From: Paractinoplanes ovalisporus
GTDB lineage: Bacteria; Actinomycetota; Actinomycetes; Mycobacteriales; Micromonosporaceae
Length of the DNA: 64,000 nt
NCBI RefSeq assembly: GCF_016834655.1
Contig: NZ_JAENHP010000007.1
Location: 124,001-188,000, forward strand
Direction: 5' to 3'
Under the pieces are notes generated by a model. That model saw only the letters and a program-made list of their open reading frames with translations. It had not been told where the DNA came from and did no database searches. The translations under genes and the position numbers were made by a program. Numbering within the stretch: position 1 is the first letter of the stretch; the number at the start of each line of letters is the position of its first letter. This document shows positions 24,222 through 32,973 of the stretch, one piece after another.

Positions 24222-25283
24222 GTGCCGCCCCACACCAGGGTCAACATGGCCGATGTCGCGCGCCGGGCCGGCGTGTCGATGGCCACCGCGTCCCGCGCGC
24301 TGAGCAACCACCCGCACGTCGCCGAGGAGACCCGGGCCCGGGTCCTGGCCGCGGCCGAGCAGCTGTCCTATGTGGTCTCACCCGAGGCGTCACGCCTGGC
24401 CGGGGGCGCCACCGACCGGGTCGCCGTGGTCGTGCCGCACATCTCCCGCTGGTTCTTCGCGACCCTGCTCGAAGGGCTCGAGGCGGTGTTGCGCGACGCC
24501 GACCTCGACGTGCTGCTCTACCACGTCGGTGACGCCGCCGACCGCCGCGATTTCTTCCAGCGGCTGCCCGCGCGCCGCAAGGTCGACGCGGTCGTCGTGC
24601 TGGGCATGCCGGTCATGCACGGCGAACGCGAGCGGCTCGAATCGATGGGCGTGCACATCGTCGCCGCCGGCGGTCAGGTCGAGCACTACCCGTACGTCTC
24701 GATCGACGACGCCGCGGCCGGGCGGCAGGCCGTCGACCATCTGCTCTTCCTCGGCCACCGCCGGATCGGCATGATCGCCACGGTGGAGCCGACCGAGCCC
24801 GGCTGGCCCGCGAACCCGGGCCGAGCCCGGGCCTACCGCGAGGCGCTGGCCGAGGCGGGGCTGCCGGCCGAGCCCGGCCTGGTGGTCACCGTGCCGTGGG
24901 GCGGTGTGCCCGGCGCCGACGCGATGTCCCAGCTGCTCAGCCTGCGCGAGCCGCCGACGGCCGTCTACGCCCACTCCGACGAGGTGGCGTTCGGCGCGAT
25001 GCGCACCCTGCGGCGGGCCGGGCTGCGCATCCCGGAGGACATGTCGGTGGTGGGCATCGACGACCACCCGATGGCCGAGCTCGCCGATCTGACGACGGTG
25101 GCCCAGCCCGTACGGGATCAGGGGGTCGCGGCCGGTCGTATGCTGCTGGCCCTGCTCGCCGGCGGTGAGCCCGAGGGTGGCGGCACGGTCGCGACGCGGC
25201 TCGTGGTGCGGGGCTCGACCGGGCCCCCTAGGCCGGGCAGCTCGCGGGCTCGGTCATCGTCGCCGCGTCCAGGGCGTCGATGA
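24222..25283 (+). CDS. LacI family repressor of the agl operon
   Basis: A 353-residue regulator. The N-terminal helix-turn-helix is MADVARRAGVSMATASRALS and the hinge helix region is SPEASRLAGGATD. The periplasmic-binding-protein-like sensor domain ends with PEDMSVVGIDDHPMAELADL, the standard LacI/GalR C-terminal pattern. It should bind the CG-centred palindromes in the divergent promoter region and be released by a sugar. Relative to family members the tail is extended by a Ser/Arg/Pro-rich stretch of about 20 residues that overlaps the convergent lipase gene by 56 bases. Confidence 0.93.
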   Translation: MPPHTRVNMADVARRAGVSMATASRALSNHPHVAEETRARVLAAAEQLSYVVSPEASRLAGGATDRVAVVVPHISRWFFATLLEGLEAVLRDADLDVLLYHVGDAADRRDFFQRLPARRKVDAVVVLGMPVMHGERERLESMGVHIVAAGGQVEHYPYVSIDDAAAGRQAVDHLLFLGHRRIGMIATVEPTEPGWPANPGRARAYREALAEAGLPAEPGLVVTVPWGGVPGADAMSQLLSLREPPTAVYAHSDEVAFGAMRTLRRAGLRIPEDMSVVGIDDHPMAELADLTTVAQPVRDQGVAAGRMLLALLAGGEPEGGGTVATRLVVRGSTGPPRPGSSRARSSSPRPGRR

Positions 25284-25986
25284 CCAGAGCGGTCACGTAC
25301 GGATCGGTGGGCAGCCCGCTGTGTGTGGTGCGGGCGGCCGGGCAGAGCGTCTGCAGTGGAAGGTTGATGGCGCCGTCGAGCCGGGCCGAGTCGGGCGGCT
25401 GCACGGTCTCGTCGTTCTCGGTCCAGATCGACAGCCAGGGCAGTCCGTCCGGCAGCTCCTCGTCGACGCGGTCGAGCAGGTCGCTGCCCGGCGCCAGCTC
25501 CTGGCAGGCGGTGGGGCACTGGCCGCGGGCGAAGGTGGCGCCCAGACCGGCCAGCTTCGTGCCGTGCAGGGGTGAGCCCAGCGTGACGACCCGGCGGGCC
25601 TTCTCGGCGCCGCGATGATCCTCGACCCAGAGCCGGGTGACCACTCCGCCGGCCGAATAGCCGATCACGTCGACGCTGGGGGCGCCCGCGCCGAGCGCGT
25701 CGGTGACGGCCGCGTCGAGGGTGCCGGCCTGCTCCTCCAGCGAGCCGGTGCCGTCGCCGGGCAGGGTCAGCACGGTGGCGGCGCGGCCCTCGGCGGTCAG
25801 GCGCCCGGCGAGCTCGGTCAGCGCGGTGCGGCTGCCGCCATAACCCGGCACCAGCAGGATCGGGCCCGGTTGAGCCTGGTCGGGCCGGGGGCCGTCGTCC
25901 GGGTCGGCGCCGAAGATCCGCACGCCGATCAGCACCAGCAGCACCACGGCGACCAGACCGGCCGCTCCGAGCACCAGATACCGCAC
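25228..25986 (-). CDS. Membrane-anchored or secreted alpha/beta hydrolase, lipase-like
   Basis: A 252-residue protein. One hydrophobic N-terminal segment (YLVLGAAGLVAVVLLVLIGV) acts as signal or anchor. The hydrolase domain begins PILLVPGYGGSRTALTELAG, the oxyanion-side motif of Streptomyces-type lipases and esterases. The nucleophile elbow is GYSAGG (Ser near residue 120), and VVTLGSPLHGTKLAG follows. A candidate catalytic His lies in TTHSGLPTDPYV near the end. Four cysteines (RGQCPTACQE, LCPAA and the terminal SCPA) suggest disulfides outside the cell. I start it at GTG 25986. Confidence 0.85.
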   Translation of the reverse strand: MRYLVLGAAGLVAVVLLVLIGVRIFGADPDDGPRPDQAQPGPILLVPGYGGSRTALTELAGRLTAEGRAATVLTLPGDGTGSLEEQAGTLDAAVTDALGAGAPSVDVIGYSAGGVVTRLWVEDHRGAEKARRVVTLGSPLHGTKLAGLGATFARGQCPTACQELAPGSDLLDRVDEELPDGLPWLSIWTENDETVQPPDSARLDGAINLPLQTLCPAARTTHSGLPTDPYVTALVIDALDAATMTEPASCPA

Positions 25987-26112
25987 GGGATCATCATGGC
26001 GCAGTGACGATTGGCACGCTCCGAAACCTTTCAAATCTGGTGGGCAATCGTTTGAACCCACGATGGACCGGTGAAAACGGAGTAGGAAGCCGAGCCCTGG
26101 GAGGGGAACGCG

Positions 26113-27072
26113 ATGCCGGACGGTCCGGTGCGCAGCGAGGTACGGACGCGGGATCAGAACGCCGCGGTCGAGGCGGTCCGGCGGATCGCCGAGCATCGCT
26201 CGCGCATTGTCGTCCCTGATCCGCGGGGTGTCAGCTTCGCCGTCCGGTCGGCCCAGCTGGACTGCTGGGGCACCGACGACGTCGTCATGGCGGGTCTGCG
26301 CTACGACACCACCATGGAACCGTTGTCGCAGCTGATCGCCGGGATGTGGCGGGCCGGCCACGGCTCGATCCGCTCCGGCGGCGACGAGGTCGCGATGGGT
26401 CCGGGGGACGGCTTTCTCTACCCGCTGGCCCGGTCGGTCGAGGTCGACAATCTCAACCCCGCCAAGTCCCTCGTACGGCTTCCGGCCGTCTACGTCGCCG
26501 ACGTGGCCGAGGAGCTGACCGGCCTGCCCGCCGGCGATCTGCACTTTCTCGGGATGCGGCCGATGACCGAGGCCAAGCGTGACAACTGGGTGGCCACGGT
26601 CGCCTTTCTCGTCGACCACCTGAACGATCCCGCCTGGGCGGTCCCGCCGCTGCTCGCCGAGCAGCTCCAGCGGCTGGCCGCGACCGCGCTGCTGCGGGTC
26701 TTCCCCAACACCACGATGACCGTCGCCCGTGTGCCCCCGAGTGGCCGCACCAGCCCCGCGGTGGTCCGGCGGGCCACCGAGTTCATGGACGCGAACGCCG
26801 CCCGCCCGCTGACTGTCGCCGAGATCGCCGAGGCCGCGGGCGTGAACCCGCGGACGCTGCAGGCCGCCTTCCGGCACCACTCGGCGATTGCGCCGCTGAC
26901 CTATCTGCGCCGGGCCCGCCTCGAACGGGCGCGGGCCGAGCTGCGGGCCGCCCGCCACGGCGACGGCACCACCGTGGCCGCCGTCGCGAGCCGGTGGGGT
27001 TTCCACCGGCCGGCCCGGTTCGCGACCGCCTACCGCGCGGCGTTCGGGGAACCACCCCGGCTCGGCGGCTGA
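26113..27072 (+). CDS. AraC family transcription regulator
   Basis: A 319-residue regulator. The N-terminal 210 residues form a cupin-like AraC-binding domain, and two helix-turn-helix motifs occupy the C-terminal 100: LTVAEIAEAAGVNPRTLQAA and VAAVASRWGFHRPARFATAY. The end, FGEPPRLGG, is typical of the AraC/XylS fold. GGGAGGGGAA precedes ATG 26113. It is divergent from the lipase-like gene and convergent with the orphan binding protein. Which of them it controls is not evident. Confidence 0.92.
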   Translation: MPDGPVRSEVRTRDQNAAVEAVRRIAEHRSRIVVPDPRGVSFAVRSAQLDCWGTDDVVMAGLRYDTTMEPLSQLIAGMWRAGHGSIRSGGDEVAMGPGDGFLYPLARSVEVDNLNPAKSLVRLPAVYVADVAEELTGLPAGDLHFLGMRPMTEAKRDNWVATVAFLVDHLNDPAWAVPPLLAEQLQRLAATALLRVFPNTTMTVARVPPSGRTSPAVVRRATEFMDANAARPLTVAEIAEAAGVNPRTLQAAFRHHSAIAPLTYLRRARLERARAELRAARHGDGTTVAAVASRWGFHRPARFATAYRAAFGEPPRLGG

Positions 27073-27079
27073 GCAGAAC

Positions 27080-28036
27080 TCAGGGCAGCAGCTGGTCGAG
27101 AACGGGCCGCTGCTTGAAGATGCCGTCGCGCTGGCCGAGCAGCGCCACCCGCTCGATCGACTGGCGGTTGATGTCCTCGGGCCAGCTGGGCAGGATCATC
27201 GCGATCCGCACGGTGTCGGTGATCTGCGTGTACGTCCCCACGACGTCCCGGACCTCCTCCGGGTGGGCCGCCGCATACCGCAGGGACTCCCTGATCGCCT
27301 CGGTGAAATCGGTGACCAGTTTCGGCTTGGCGGTGATCGTGCCCTGACTGGTGAAGTAGAGCGCCACGGTCAGGTCGGCCGCGGTGTCCACGAAGTTCGA
27401 CGCCACGATCCGGCCGCCCTGGGTGAGGACCGCGCTCAGCGTCGGCTCCACCACCCACGCGGCGTCCACGGCGCGGCTCTGCAGCGCGCCGGGCATCTCG
27501 GGGAACGGCATCGCCACGAACCGCAGGTTGTCGGCCTTGCCACCGGCCCGGCGCACCGACTGCCGTACGGTCGTGTCGCCCAGGTTCTTCAACGTGTTGA
27601 CCGCGATGCTCTTGCCGGCCAGGTCGCGGGCCGAGCGGATCTTGCTGGCGTCGGGCACCACGATCGCCGAGAAGTCGCGGCCCGCCCGCCCGTTGGACGC
27701 GACGCCCGCCGCCACCGCCTTCAGGGGTGCGCCGCCGGACTGCGCGGCCAGCAGCGAGGTCACGTTGCTGAAGCCGAACTGGTATTTGCCCTCGAGGACA
27801 CCCCCGACGATCGCGGCGCCGCCCTGCTCGGGCGAGAGCGTCAGATCGATGCCGCGGCTCGAGAAGAACCCCTTGGCCTTACCGAGATAGATCGGCGCCA
27901 CATCGATGATCGGGATGACTCCGACGTTGATCTTCGTCGCCGCGGCGGCGGCCCGCGCCTTGTCCTTGCCGTCGGTGCAGGCTGCCGTGCCGGCAAACAG
28001 GGTCAGAACGACGGCGGCGGCCACGATCCGGCGCAT
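27080..28036 (-). CDS. NMT1/SsuA-type lipoprotein substrate-binding protein, orphan
   Basis: A 318-residue binding protein of the NMT1/THI5-like group that captures taurine, sulfonates, nitrate or thiamine precursors for ABC import. The lipobox is AGTAAC (Cys20). The mature part has VGVIPIIDVAPIYLGKAKGF, GLDLTLSPEQGG-like GIDLTLSPEQGG, and FSNVTSLLAAQSGGAPLKAV. GAGGAG lies six bases before ATG 28036. No permease or ATPase gene is adjacent, so its transporter must be elsewhere. No TPP riboswitch is evident upstream. The ligand is not deducible. Confidence 0.88.
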   Translation of the reverse strand: MRRIVAAAVVLTLFAGTAACTDGKDKARAAAAATKINVGVIPIIDVAPIYLGKAKGFFSSRGIDLTLSPEQGGAAIVGGVLEGKYQFGFSNVTSLLAAQSGGAPLKAVAAGVASNGRAGRDFSAIVVPDASKIRSARDLAGKSIAVNTLKNLGDTTVRQSVRRAGGKADNLRFVAMPFPEMPGALQSRAVDAAWVVEPTLSAVLTQGGRIVASNFVDTAADLTVALYFTSQGTITAKPKLVTDFTEAIRESLRYAAAHPEEVRDVVGTYTQITDTVRIAMILPSWPEDINRQSIERVALLGQRDGIFKQRPVLDQLLP

Positions 28037-28159
28037 GGTGTACTCCTCGGGTCACGCGGCGCAACTGTGCACCGCGCGAAACGTACACGATCAATCGCGC
28101 TCCGGGGTCGGGCGTAAAGGGAAATTTCAATGTCTGCCTGGATGACTCCGGTGACGTGG

Positions 28160-28891
28160 TCAGAGAGACGCGGCCAGCTTGCGCAACGCGTCGGCGGCAC
28201 CGGACATGAGCGGCTCGCCGTGTCCGGGAAGGATCGTCTTGATGTCGAGCGCGGCCAGCTTGCGTACGGAAGCCTTGGCCTGTTCCTCGTTCTCGGTGTA
28301 TTGCGGGTCGGAGGAGGCGAGCCCGTCGGTGGTCCGCAGCGCGTCGCCCGAGACGAGGGTGCCGGTCGAGGGGTCGAAAATGGAGACGTGCCCGGCCGTG
28401 TGACCCGGGGTGCCCACGATTCGCAGGCCGAAGACCTCGTCGCCGTCCTTCAACCCGACCAGCTCCTTCTCGGAGACGAGGCTCGAGACGTCGGCGGCTC
28501 CGGTGTAGAACTTGGCGTTGGTCGCCTCGGCGGTCACGCCGGCGAGCGAGCCGGCGTGGTCGGGGTGCTTGTGCGTCATGATCACGTGCCGGACGGCCGA
28601 GAAGCTGCTGCCGGCCGCGGTCAGGCCCTGCCCGATGGCGTCCTCCGAGCCCCCGGTGCCGAGGTCGACGATCGCCGCGTCGTTGCCGCGCACCAGAAGG
28701 TAGGCCGAGACGAACGACAGGTTGACCCGTTGCCAGCCGCCCATGCTTCCTTCCGCGGACGGGACCGCCGCCGGCGCCGAGGATGTGGCCGGTGGGGATG
28801 ACGACGAGGAGCAGGCGTTGAGGACGGCCACGCCCAGCACCCCGGAGCCCGCCGTGAACAGGAGCCTTCGACTGATCCGCACATCACGCAT
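28160..28891 (-). CDS. MBL-fold metallo-hydrolase, exported lipoprotein
   Basis: A 243-residue metallo-beta-lactamase-fold enzyme. The zinc-binding HxHxDH is THKHPDHAG near residue 109, followed by GTPGHTAGHVS, VSGDALR and the C-terminal PGHGEP, so all ligands are present. The N-terminus has a twin-arginine-like SRRLLFTAG, a hydrophobic stretch and the lipobox LNAC, then a Ser/Pro/Ala linker, so it is exported and lipid-anchored. Family members hydrolyse lactones, thioesters or beta-lactams; the substrate here is unknown. Start ATG 28891. Confidence 0.9.
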   Translation of the reverse strand: MRDVRISRRLLFTAGSGVLGVAVLNACSSSSSPPATSSAPAAVPSAEGSMGGWQRVNLSFVSAYLLVRGNDAAIVDLGTGGSEDAIGQGLTAAGSSFSAVRHVIMTHKHPDHAGSLAGVTAEATNAKFYTGAADVSSLVSEKELVGLKDGDEVFGLRIVGTPGHTAGHVSIFDPSTGTLVSGDALRTTDGLASSDPQYTENEEQAKASVRKLAALDIKTILPGHGEPLMSGAADALRKLAASL

Positions 28892-29016
28892 GCTCCGATG
28901 CTGGCCCGGTCCCCGAGATGATCGCCACCGGACCGCGTTCTTCGTGTCCGATTCTTGTTCTGTGTGTTTGCTGAATGCCGGGTAAAGGATCGGCCGTACG
29001 GGGTAAGGGCACCGGC

Positions 29017-29973
29017 ATGACGGAGTACGGAATCCACGCCTCGCACGAGCAGATCCCGCCCGCCGAGCTGCTGGCCGCAGTCATAGCCGCGGAACGCGCC
29101 GGCTTCGACGCGGCGATGTGCTCCGATCACTTCTCGCCGTGGAGCAGCCGGCAGGGCGAATCCGCCTTCGCGTGGTCCTGGCTGGGCGCCGCGATGCAGG
29201 CCACCAACCTGTCGTTCGGCGTCGTGAACGCGCCCGGCCAGCGCTATCACCCGGCGATCATCGCGCAGGCCATCGGCACGCTGAGCGCGATGTACCCGGG
29301 ACGGTTCTGGGCCGCGCTCGGCAGTGGCGAATACAGCAACGAGCACATCACCGGCGAGCCGTGGCCGCGCAAGGAGGTACGTGAGGCCCGGCTGCTCGAA
29401 AGTGTCGGCGTCATCCGCGACCTGCTGGGCGGCGACGAGGTCACCCGCGACGGTCTGGTGAAGGTCGATCGGGCCCGGCTCTGGACCCGGCCCGAGGTGA
29501 TGACACCGCTGATCGGTGCGGCCGTCAGTACGAAGACCGCCGCGTGGTGCGCGCAGTGGGCCGACGGCCTGGTCACGGTCAACGCGCCCGAGGACCACCT
29601 GCGCGCGATGATCGAGGAGTACCGCGGCGCCGGCGGGCGTGGGCCGCTCTGCTTGCAGGTGCACCTGAGCTGGGCCGCCACCCAGCACGAGGCCGAGGCG
29701 ATCGCCCACGACCAGTGGCGCAGCAACATCTTCGCGCCGCCGGTCTGCTGGGACCTCGAGACCGTCGACCACTTCGACGTCGTCTCCGAGAACGTCACGG
29801 TCGACCAGGTCGCGAAGGTCGTCAACATCTCGGCCGACCTCGAGGAGCACATCGAGAAGCTGCGCGGGTACGCCGCTCTCGGCTTCGACCGTATCTATCT
29901 GCACCACGTCGGCCAGGACCTGACGCCGTTCATCGAGACGTTCGGCGCCAAGGTCCTGCCCGCCCTGCGCTAG
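29017..29973 (+). CDS. LLM-class flavin-dependent oxidoreductase (TIGR03885-like)
   Basis: A 318-residue luciferase-like TIM-barrel oxidoreductase. It closely follows the pattern I know for the group named probable non-F420 flavinoid oxidoreductase: GIHASHEQIPPAELL, AMCSDHFSPWSSRQGESAF, FGVVNAPGQRYHPAIIAQA and ALGSGEYSNEHITGEPWP. It uses FMN or F420; the substrate is unknown. The ATG at 29017 follows GTAAGGG. It is convergent with the lipoprotein gene and the two share a single CTAG as stop on both strands. Confidence 0.9.
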   Translation: MTEYGIHASHEQIPPAELLAAVIAAERAGFDAAMCSDHFSPWSSRQGESAFAWSWLGAAMQATNLSFGVVNAPGQRYHPAIIAQAIGTLSAMYPGRFWAALGSGEYSNEHITGEPWPRKEVREARLLESVGVIRDLLGGDEVTRDGLVKVDRARLWTRPEVMTPLIGAAVSTKTAAWCAQWADGLVTVNAPEDHLRAMIEEYRGAGGRGPLCLQVHLSWAATQHEAEAIAHDQWRSNIFAPPVCWDLETVDHFDVVSENVTVDQVAKVVNISADLEEHIEKLRGYAALGFDRIYLHHVGQDLTPFIETFGAKVLPALR

Positions 29974-30467
29974 GCGGTGCTGCAGTTCGTGCGGAACTGG
30001 TAGGTGGTGGTGTTGGTCTTGCTGCCACCCAGCCAGTCGATGCGCATGCCCGCGGCCGACCCGTCCAGCGCGCCGCCGCGGGCCACCACGACGAGCAGGT
30101 TCGCCTCTTCGCCGGCCCGGATCGTGGCGTTCTCGGCGGGCACCCGCGCCTCCCAGGTCTGGTTGGCCGCCGGGGGATAGGCGGCCGTGCCGATCGGGGT
30201 GCGGCCGCTGCCGAGCGGCACGATGAAGGCCTTGCCGCCCTCGACGTTCTTCGCGTCGACCAGGGCGACCTTCTTGACCGTGAGGTCGGCGCCCGCGGGC
30301 GCGCGCACCACCTCGCCGACCACCATGGAGGCGCCCTCGGTGAGACGCACACAGAGCGTCACCGGGTCGCCACCGAACACCATCTCGTCGTTACTGTCCG
30401 AACCGCAACCGGCGGCCGCAACCACCAGTGTTATACCGAGCGTGGCCAGGCCACTGCGCCGAATCAT
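29970..30467 (-). CDS. Hypothetical lipoprotein
   Basis: A 165-residue exported protein. The signal peptide TLGITLVVAAAGCGSDSND has lipobox AAGC. The mature part looks like a beta-rich fold (GASMVVGEVVRAPAGADLTV, then EANLLVVVARGG) with three cysteines including the C-terminal NCSTA. I recognise no family. It starts at ATG 30467, with a TACGGT box eight bases upstream. Confidence 0.75.
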   Translation of the reverse strand: MIRRSGLATLGITLVVAAAGCGSDSNDEMVFGGDPVTLCVRLTEGASMVVGEVVRAPAGADLTVKKVALVDAKNVEGGKAFIVPLGSGRTPIGTAAYPPAANQTWEARVPAENATIRAGEEANLLVVVARGGALDGSAAGMRIDWLGGSKTNTTTYQFRTNCSTA

Positions 30468-30595
30468 GGCTGGGGACCGTACGCTCGAATTGTTACGGCG
30501 TGATCTCGGTGCGTAATTATCTGTAAGAGCCCTCAGTGACGACGGATTCCCTCGCAGACAGTTCGATCAAGAACCGTTTCCGGCGCGTACGACGG

Positions 30596-30633
30596 CACCC
30601 CGGCCCCCTCGCCGTGACGGGGTGACCGGGGTG
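30596..30633 (-). terminator. Terminator downstream of the LCP gene
   Basis: An eight-base outer stem CACCCCGG/CCGGGGTG encloses an inner CCCC/GGGG pairing. It starts 15 bases beyond the LCP stop. No long T tract follows, as is usual in GC-rich actinobacteria. Confidence 0.6.
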
Positions 30634-30647
30634 CGTGACGATGCGGT

Positions 30648-31856
30648 CTAGGAGTTCGCGGTCGCGTCGTTGATCAGCATCTCGGGGTGGCGGCCGAGAA
30701 ACTCGGGCAGGCGGTCGGCCGAGGTGGCCTCGAACAGCTTGCGGGTGTCGTCGGTGATGCCCTCGCCGCCGTTCTCGCCCTGGGCGAACGTGCCGCCGTT
30801 GGTCTTGATCGGGATCAGGTCGCCGGCGGCCAGGCCCTTGAGGCCGAAGATGAAGCTGTCGACCGGCACGCCGTGCGTGTCCATCCGGAGCGACTTGCCG
30901 GCCGCGGCCAGGATCTTGGAGACCTTGGTCGGGTTGCCCATGACGCCCGAGCTGCTGGCCTTCTTCGCCATCGCCCGCAGCAACTGCTGCTGGTGCCGCT
31001 GGCGGTCGTAGTCGCCGTTGGTCGAGTGGCGCAGACGGGAGAACTCGAGCGCCTCCCACGGCTGCATGGTGCGGCAGCCCTTCTCGAACCAGAGCGCGTT
31101 GCGCGGCGGCGACTTCGGGTCGGCGCCGTGGGCGTACTCGACCTTGCCGTTGTTGACCACGTAGTGGCTCGACCACATGCGCTTGTCGACGCAGAGGTGC
31201 ACGCCGCCCATGGCCTCGAGGATGCCCTTGAAGCCGTTGAAGTCGATGACCATGACGCCGTCGAACTCGATGCCGGTCAGCTCGTGCACGGCCTTGGTGG
31301 CCAGCTTGGCGCCGCCCTGCCAGCCGCGGCCCTTCTGCGACCCGAAGAAGTAGGCCGAGTTGATCTTGTCGGTGGTGCCGCGGAAGCCCATCTCGTCGTC
31401 GGCCGGGATCTTGGCCACGGTGTCGCGGGGGATGGAGATCATGTACGCCTGGTCGTGCGAGGCGGTGATGTGCAGGATCAGGATCGTGTCGGAGCGGGAC
31501 TGCTCGTCACCCCAGCCGGTGCGGGTGTCCAGGCCCAGCATCAGCATGTTCATCGCGCCGTCGGGGAGCTTGCCGGCCGCGACCGTCTTGTTGCCCAGCC
31601 CGTCGTTGTCGAGCACGCTCGACGTGGTCTCGATGTTCGACGTCAGCTGGTTGAGGAAGTACTTCACGACCACGATGCCGCCGACACCGACCAGGGCGAG
31701 GATCACGCCGAAGGTGGTCAGGATCTTGGTCCAGAGCGGCGCCTTGGCGCGCTTGGCGGCCTTCTTGCCGTTCTTGCCGTTTCCGCCACCGCCGTACGTA
31801 TTGCTCCGATTGGGGCGGACGTCACGATCGCCTCGCATGGCGGTCTGTGCCGGCAT
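30648..31856 (-). CDS. LCP (LytR-CpsA-Psr) family cell-wall ligase
   Basis: A 402-residue membrane-anchored phosphotransferase that attaches glycopolymers to peptidoglycan outside the cell. A Gly/Asn/Lys-rich cytoplasmic tail precedes one membrane segment (ILTTFGVILALVGVGGIVVV). The LCP domain has the signature LMLGLDTRTGWGDEQSRSDT, MISIPRDTVAKIP and LEFSRLRHSTNGDYDRQRHQ, holding the Asp/Arg residues that bind the polyprenyl diphosphate. The start is ATG 31856 with GGGAG upstream. It sits alone behind a long leader and its own promoter. Confidence 0.93.
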   Translation of the reverse strand: MPAQTAMRGDRDVRPNRSNTYGGGGNGKNGKKAAKRAKAPLWTKILTTFGVILALVGVGGIVVVKYFLNQLTSNIETTSSVLDNDGLGNKTVAAGKLPDGAMNMLMLGLDTRTGWGDEQSRSDTILILHITASHDQAYMISIPRDTVAKIPADDEMGFRGTTDKINSAYFFGSQKGRGWQGGAKLATKAVHELTGIEFDGVMVIDFNGFKGILEAMGGVHLCVDKRMWSSHYVVNNGKVEYAHGADPKSPPRNALWFEKGCRTMQPWEALEFSRLRHSTNGDYDRQRHQQQLLRAMAKKASSSGVMGNPTKVSKILAAAGKSLRMDTHGVPVDSFIFGLKGLAAGDLIPIKTNGGTFAQGENGGEGITDDTRKLFEATSADRLPEFLGRHPEMLINDATANS

Positions 31857-31937
31857 ATGTGATAGCTCCCTCGTGACACGGGCGTTAGGCAACTCCGAAG
31901 CCGGAGACCGCCCGCGCCGGACTGAACGCCGTGAGAA

Positions 31938-31966
31938 CAAATATATGGTCGCGTTGCAATAGTCAA
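31938..31966 (-). promoter_or_regulatory. Sigma-70-like promoter of the LCP gene
   Basis: TTGACT (31961-31966) and TATATT or the overlapping TATTTG (31938-31945) on the minus strand, with 15-17 bases between. This predicts a leader of about 75 bases before ATG 31856. Confidence 0.6.
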
Positions 31967-32225
31967 CCCCGCTTGACGAGCGGTAACCTCCCGACAACGT
32001 TTCGGATGCAGAAGACCCGATTTCCGTACGCTGGGTAGCGGGCTGAACGCGTCGAGCGGTCCCCCTCATTCTTCGACAGAGGTCGAACCACTGCTTAGCC
32101 CAGTGCCCGATTTCGGGCGCTTTCTCGTTCCGCGCTCATCCTGGAAGCCATTCGCCCGCGGCTATGGCAAATGGCTTTCGCGCCGTTTCTGGGAATTGGC
32201 TGGATGGACGTGGCGGAAACGTCGA

Positions 32226-32231
32226 TAGAGT
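32226..32231 (+). promoter_or_regulatory. -10 box of the methyltransferase gene, leaderless
   Basis: TAGAGT with a six-base spacer to GTG 32238. Confidence 0.5.
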
Positions 32232-32237
32232 GCCGCC

Positions 32238-32879
32238 GTGGATGCTGGGACTGATGAGTTACGTGATGCGCACAACGTGCTGGCCGAGTTCTATGCCGAA
32301 CACCTGAGCGGGGTGCTGGAGAAGTCGCCGGTCGAACGGGCCGTGCTCGACCTGTTCTGCGAGCTGACCCTGGCCGCCGACCTCGGCGGCGAGGTGGCCG
32401 ACGTCGGATGCGGCACCGGCCGGTTGCTGCCCTATCTGGCCGGCCGTGGGGTGCGGCCGCGCGGTGTCGACCTCGCGCCGGGCATGGTCGAGGTGGCCCG
32501 GCGCGACCACCCCGGTTTCCCGTACGAGGTGGCCGATCTGCGTGCCCTCCCGTTCGCGGACGCCTCGCTGGCGGGTGTGGTCTGCTGGTACTCGCTGATC
32601 TTCCTCCCGCCCGAGGCCCGTCCGGTCGCCTTCGCCGAGCTGGCCCGGGTCGTCCGGCCCGGCGGATACCTGGCCACCGCGTTCAAGGACGGCGACGGCG
32701 AACACCGGCGGGGCGGCCGCACCGTGGGCGTCGAGTTCGACGCGTACTGGATCGGGTCCCGGGAAGTAGCGGGACACCTGGTCGCGGCCGGCTTCACAGT
32801 CGTGTTCCAGGGCGGCCGCCCGCGCGAGGAGGGGGAGTCGACGCCGCAGGGTTACCTGATCGTGCGAAGGGACGCGTGA
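32238..32879 (+). CDS. Class I SAM-dependent methyltransferase
   Basis: A 213-residue methyltransferase of the ubiE/type-11 kind. Motif I is VADVGCGTGRLLPYLAGRG, the acidic loop is GVDLAPGMVEVAR, and motif II-III reads ADLRALPFADASLAGVVCWY followed by RVVRPGGYLATAF. The substrate is unknown. The GTG start at 32238 is set by the -10 box just upstream. A hairpin terminator follows at 32930. Convergent with the trypsin-like protease gene. Confidence 0.9.
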   Translation: MDAGTDELRDAHNVLAEFYAEHLSGVLEKSPVERAVLDLFCELTLAADLGGEVADVGCGTGRLLPYLAGRGVRPRGVDLAPGMVEVARRDHPGFPYEVADLRALPFADASLAGVVCWYSLIFLPPEARPVAFAELARVVRPGGYLATAFKDGDGEHRRGGRTVGVEFDAYWIGSREVAGHLVAAGFTVVFQGGRPREEGESTPQGYLIVRRDA

Positions 32880-32929
32880 CCGCCGTACGGGAACGCCTGT
32901 GTGTCTTTCCCACGAGGCCGCATGAGAAG

Positions 32930-32961
32930 GGCGGGTGCGCCGGCAACAGCGCACCCGCCCG
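32930..32961. terminator. Bidirectional hairpin terminator
   Basis: A perfect 11-base stem GGGCGGGTGCG/CGCACCCGCCC with a ten-base loop lies between two convergent genes. Confidence 0.85.
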
Positions 32962-32973
32962 GAGTCCGGAGCG

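Larger units (their letters stand above)
31857..32237. other. Divergent intergenic region, 381 bases
   Basis: It separates the LCP and methyltransferase genes. It holds the LCP promoter at 31938-31966 and the methyltransferase -10 box at 32226. The middle is less GC-rich than the coding flanks. I see no further gene or RNA. Confidence 0.6.

Noticed and set aside
28037..28159. TPP riboswitch upstream of the NMT1-type binding protein
   Set aside because: I see neither the conserved THI-box core words nor a thi gene nearby. In any case the gap at 28037-28159 is too short for a riboswitch plus promoter.
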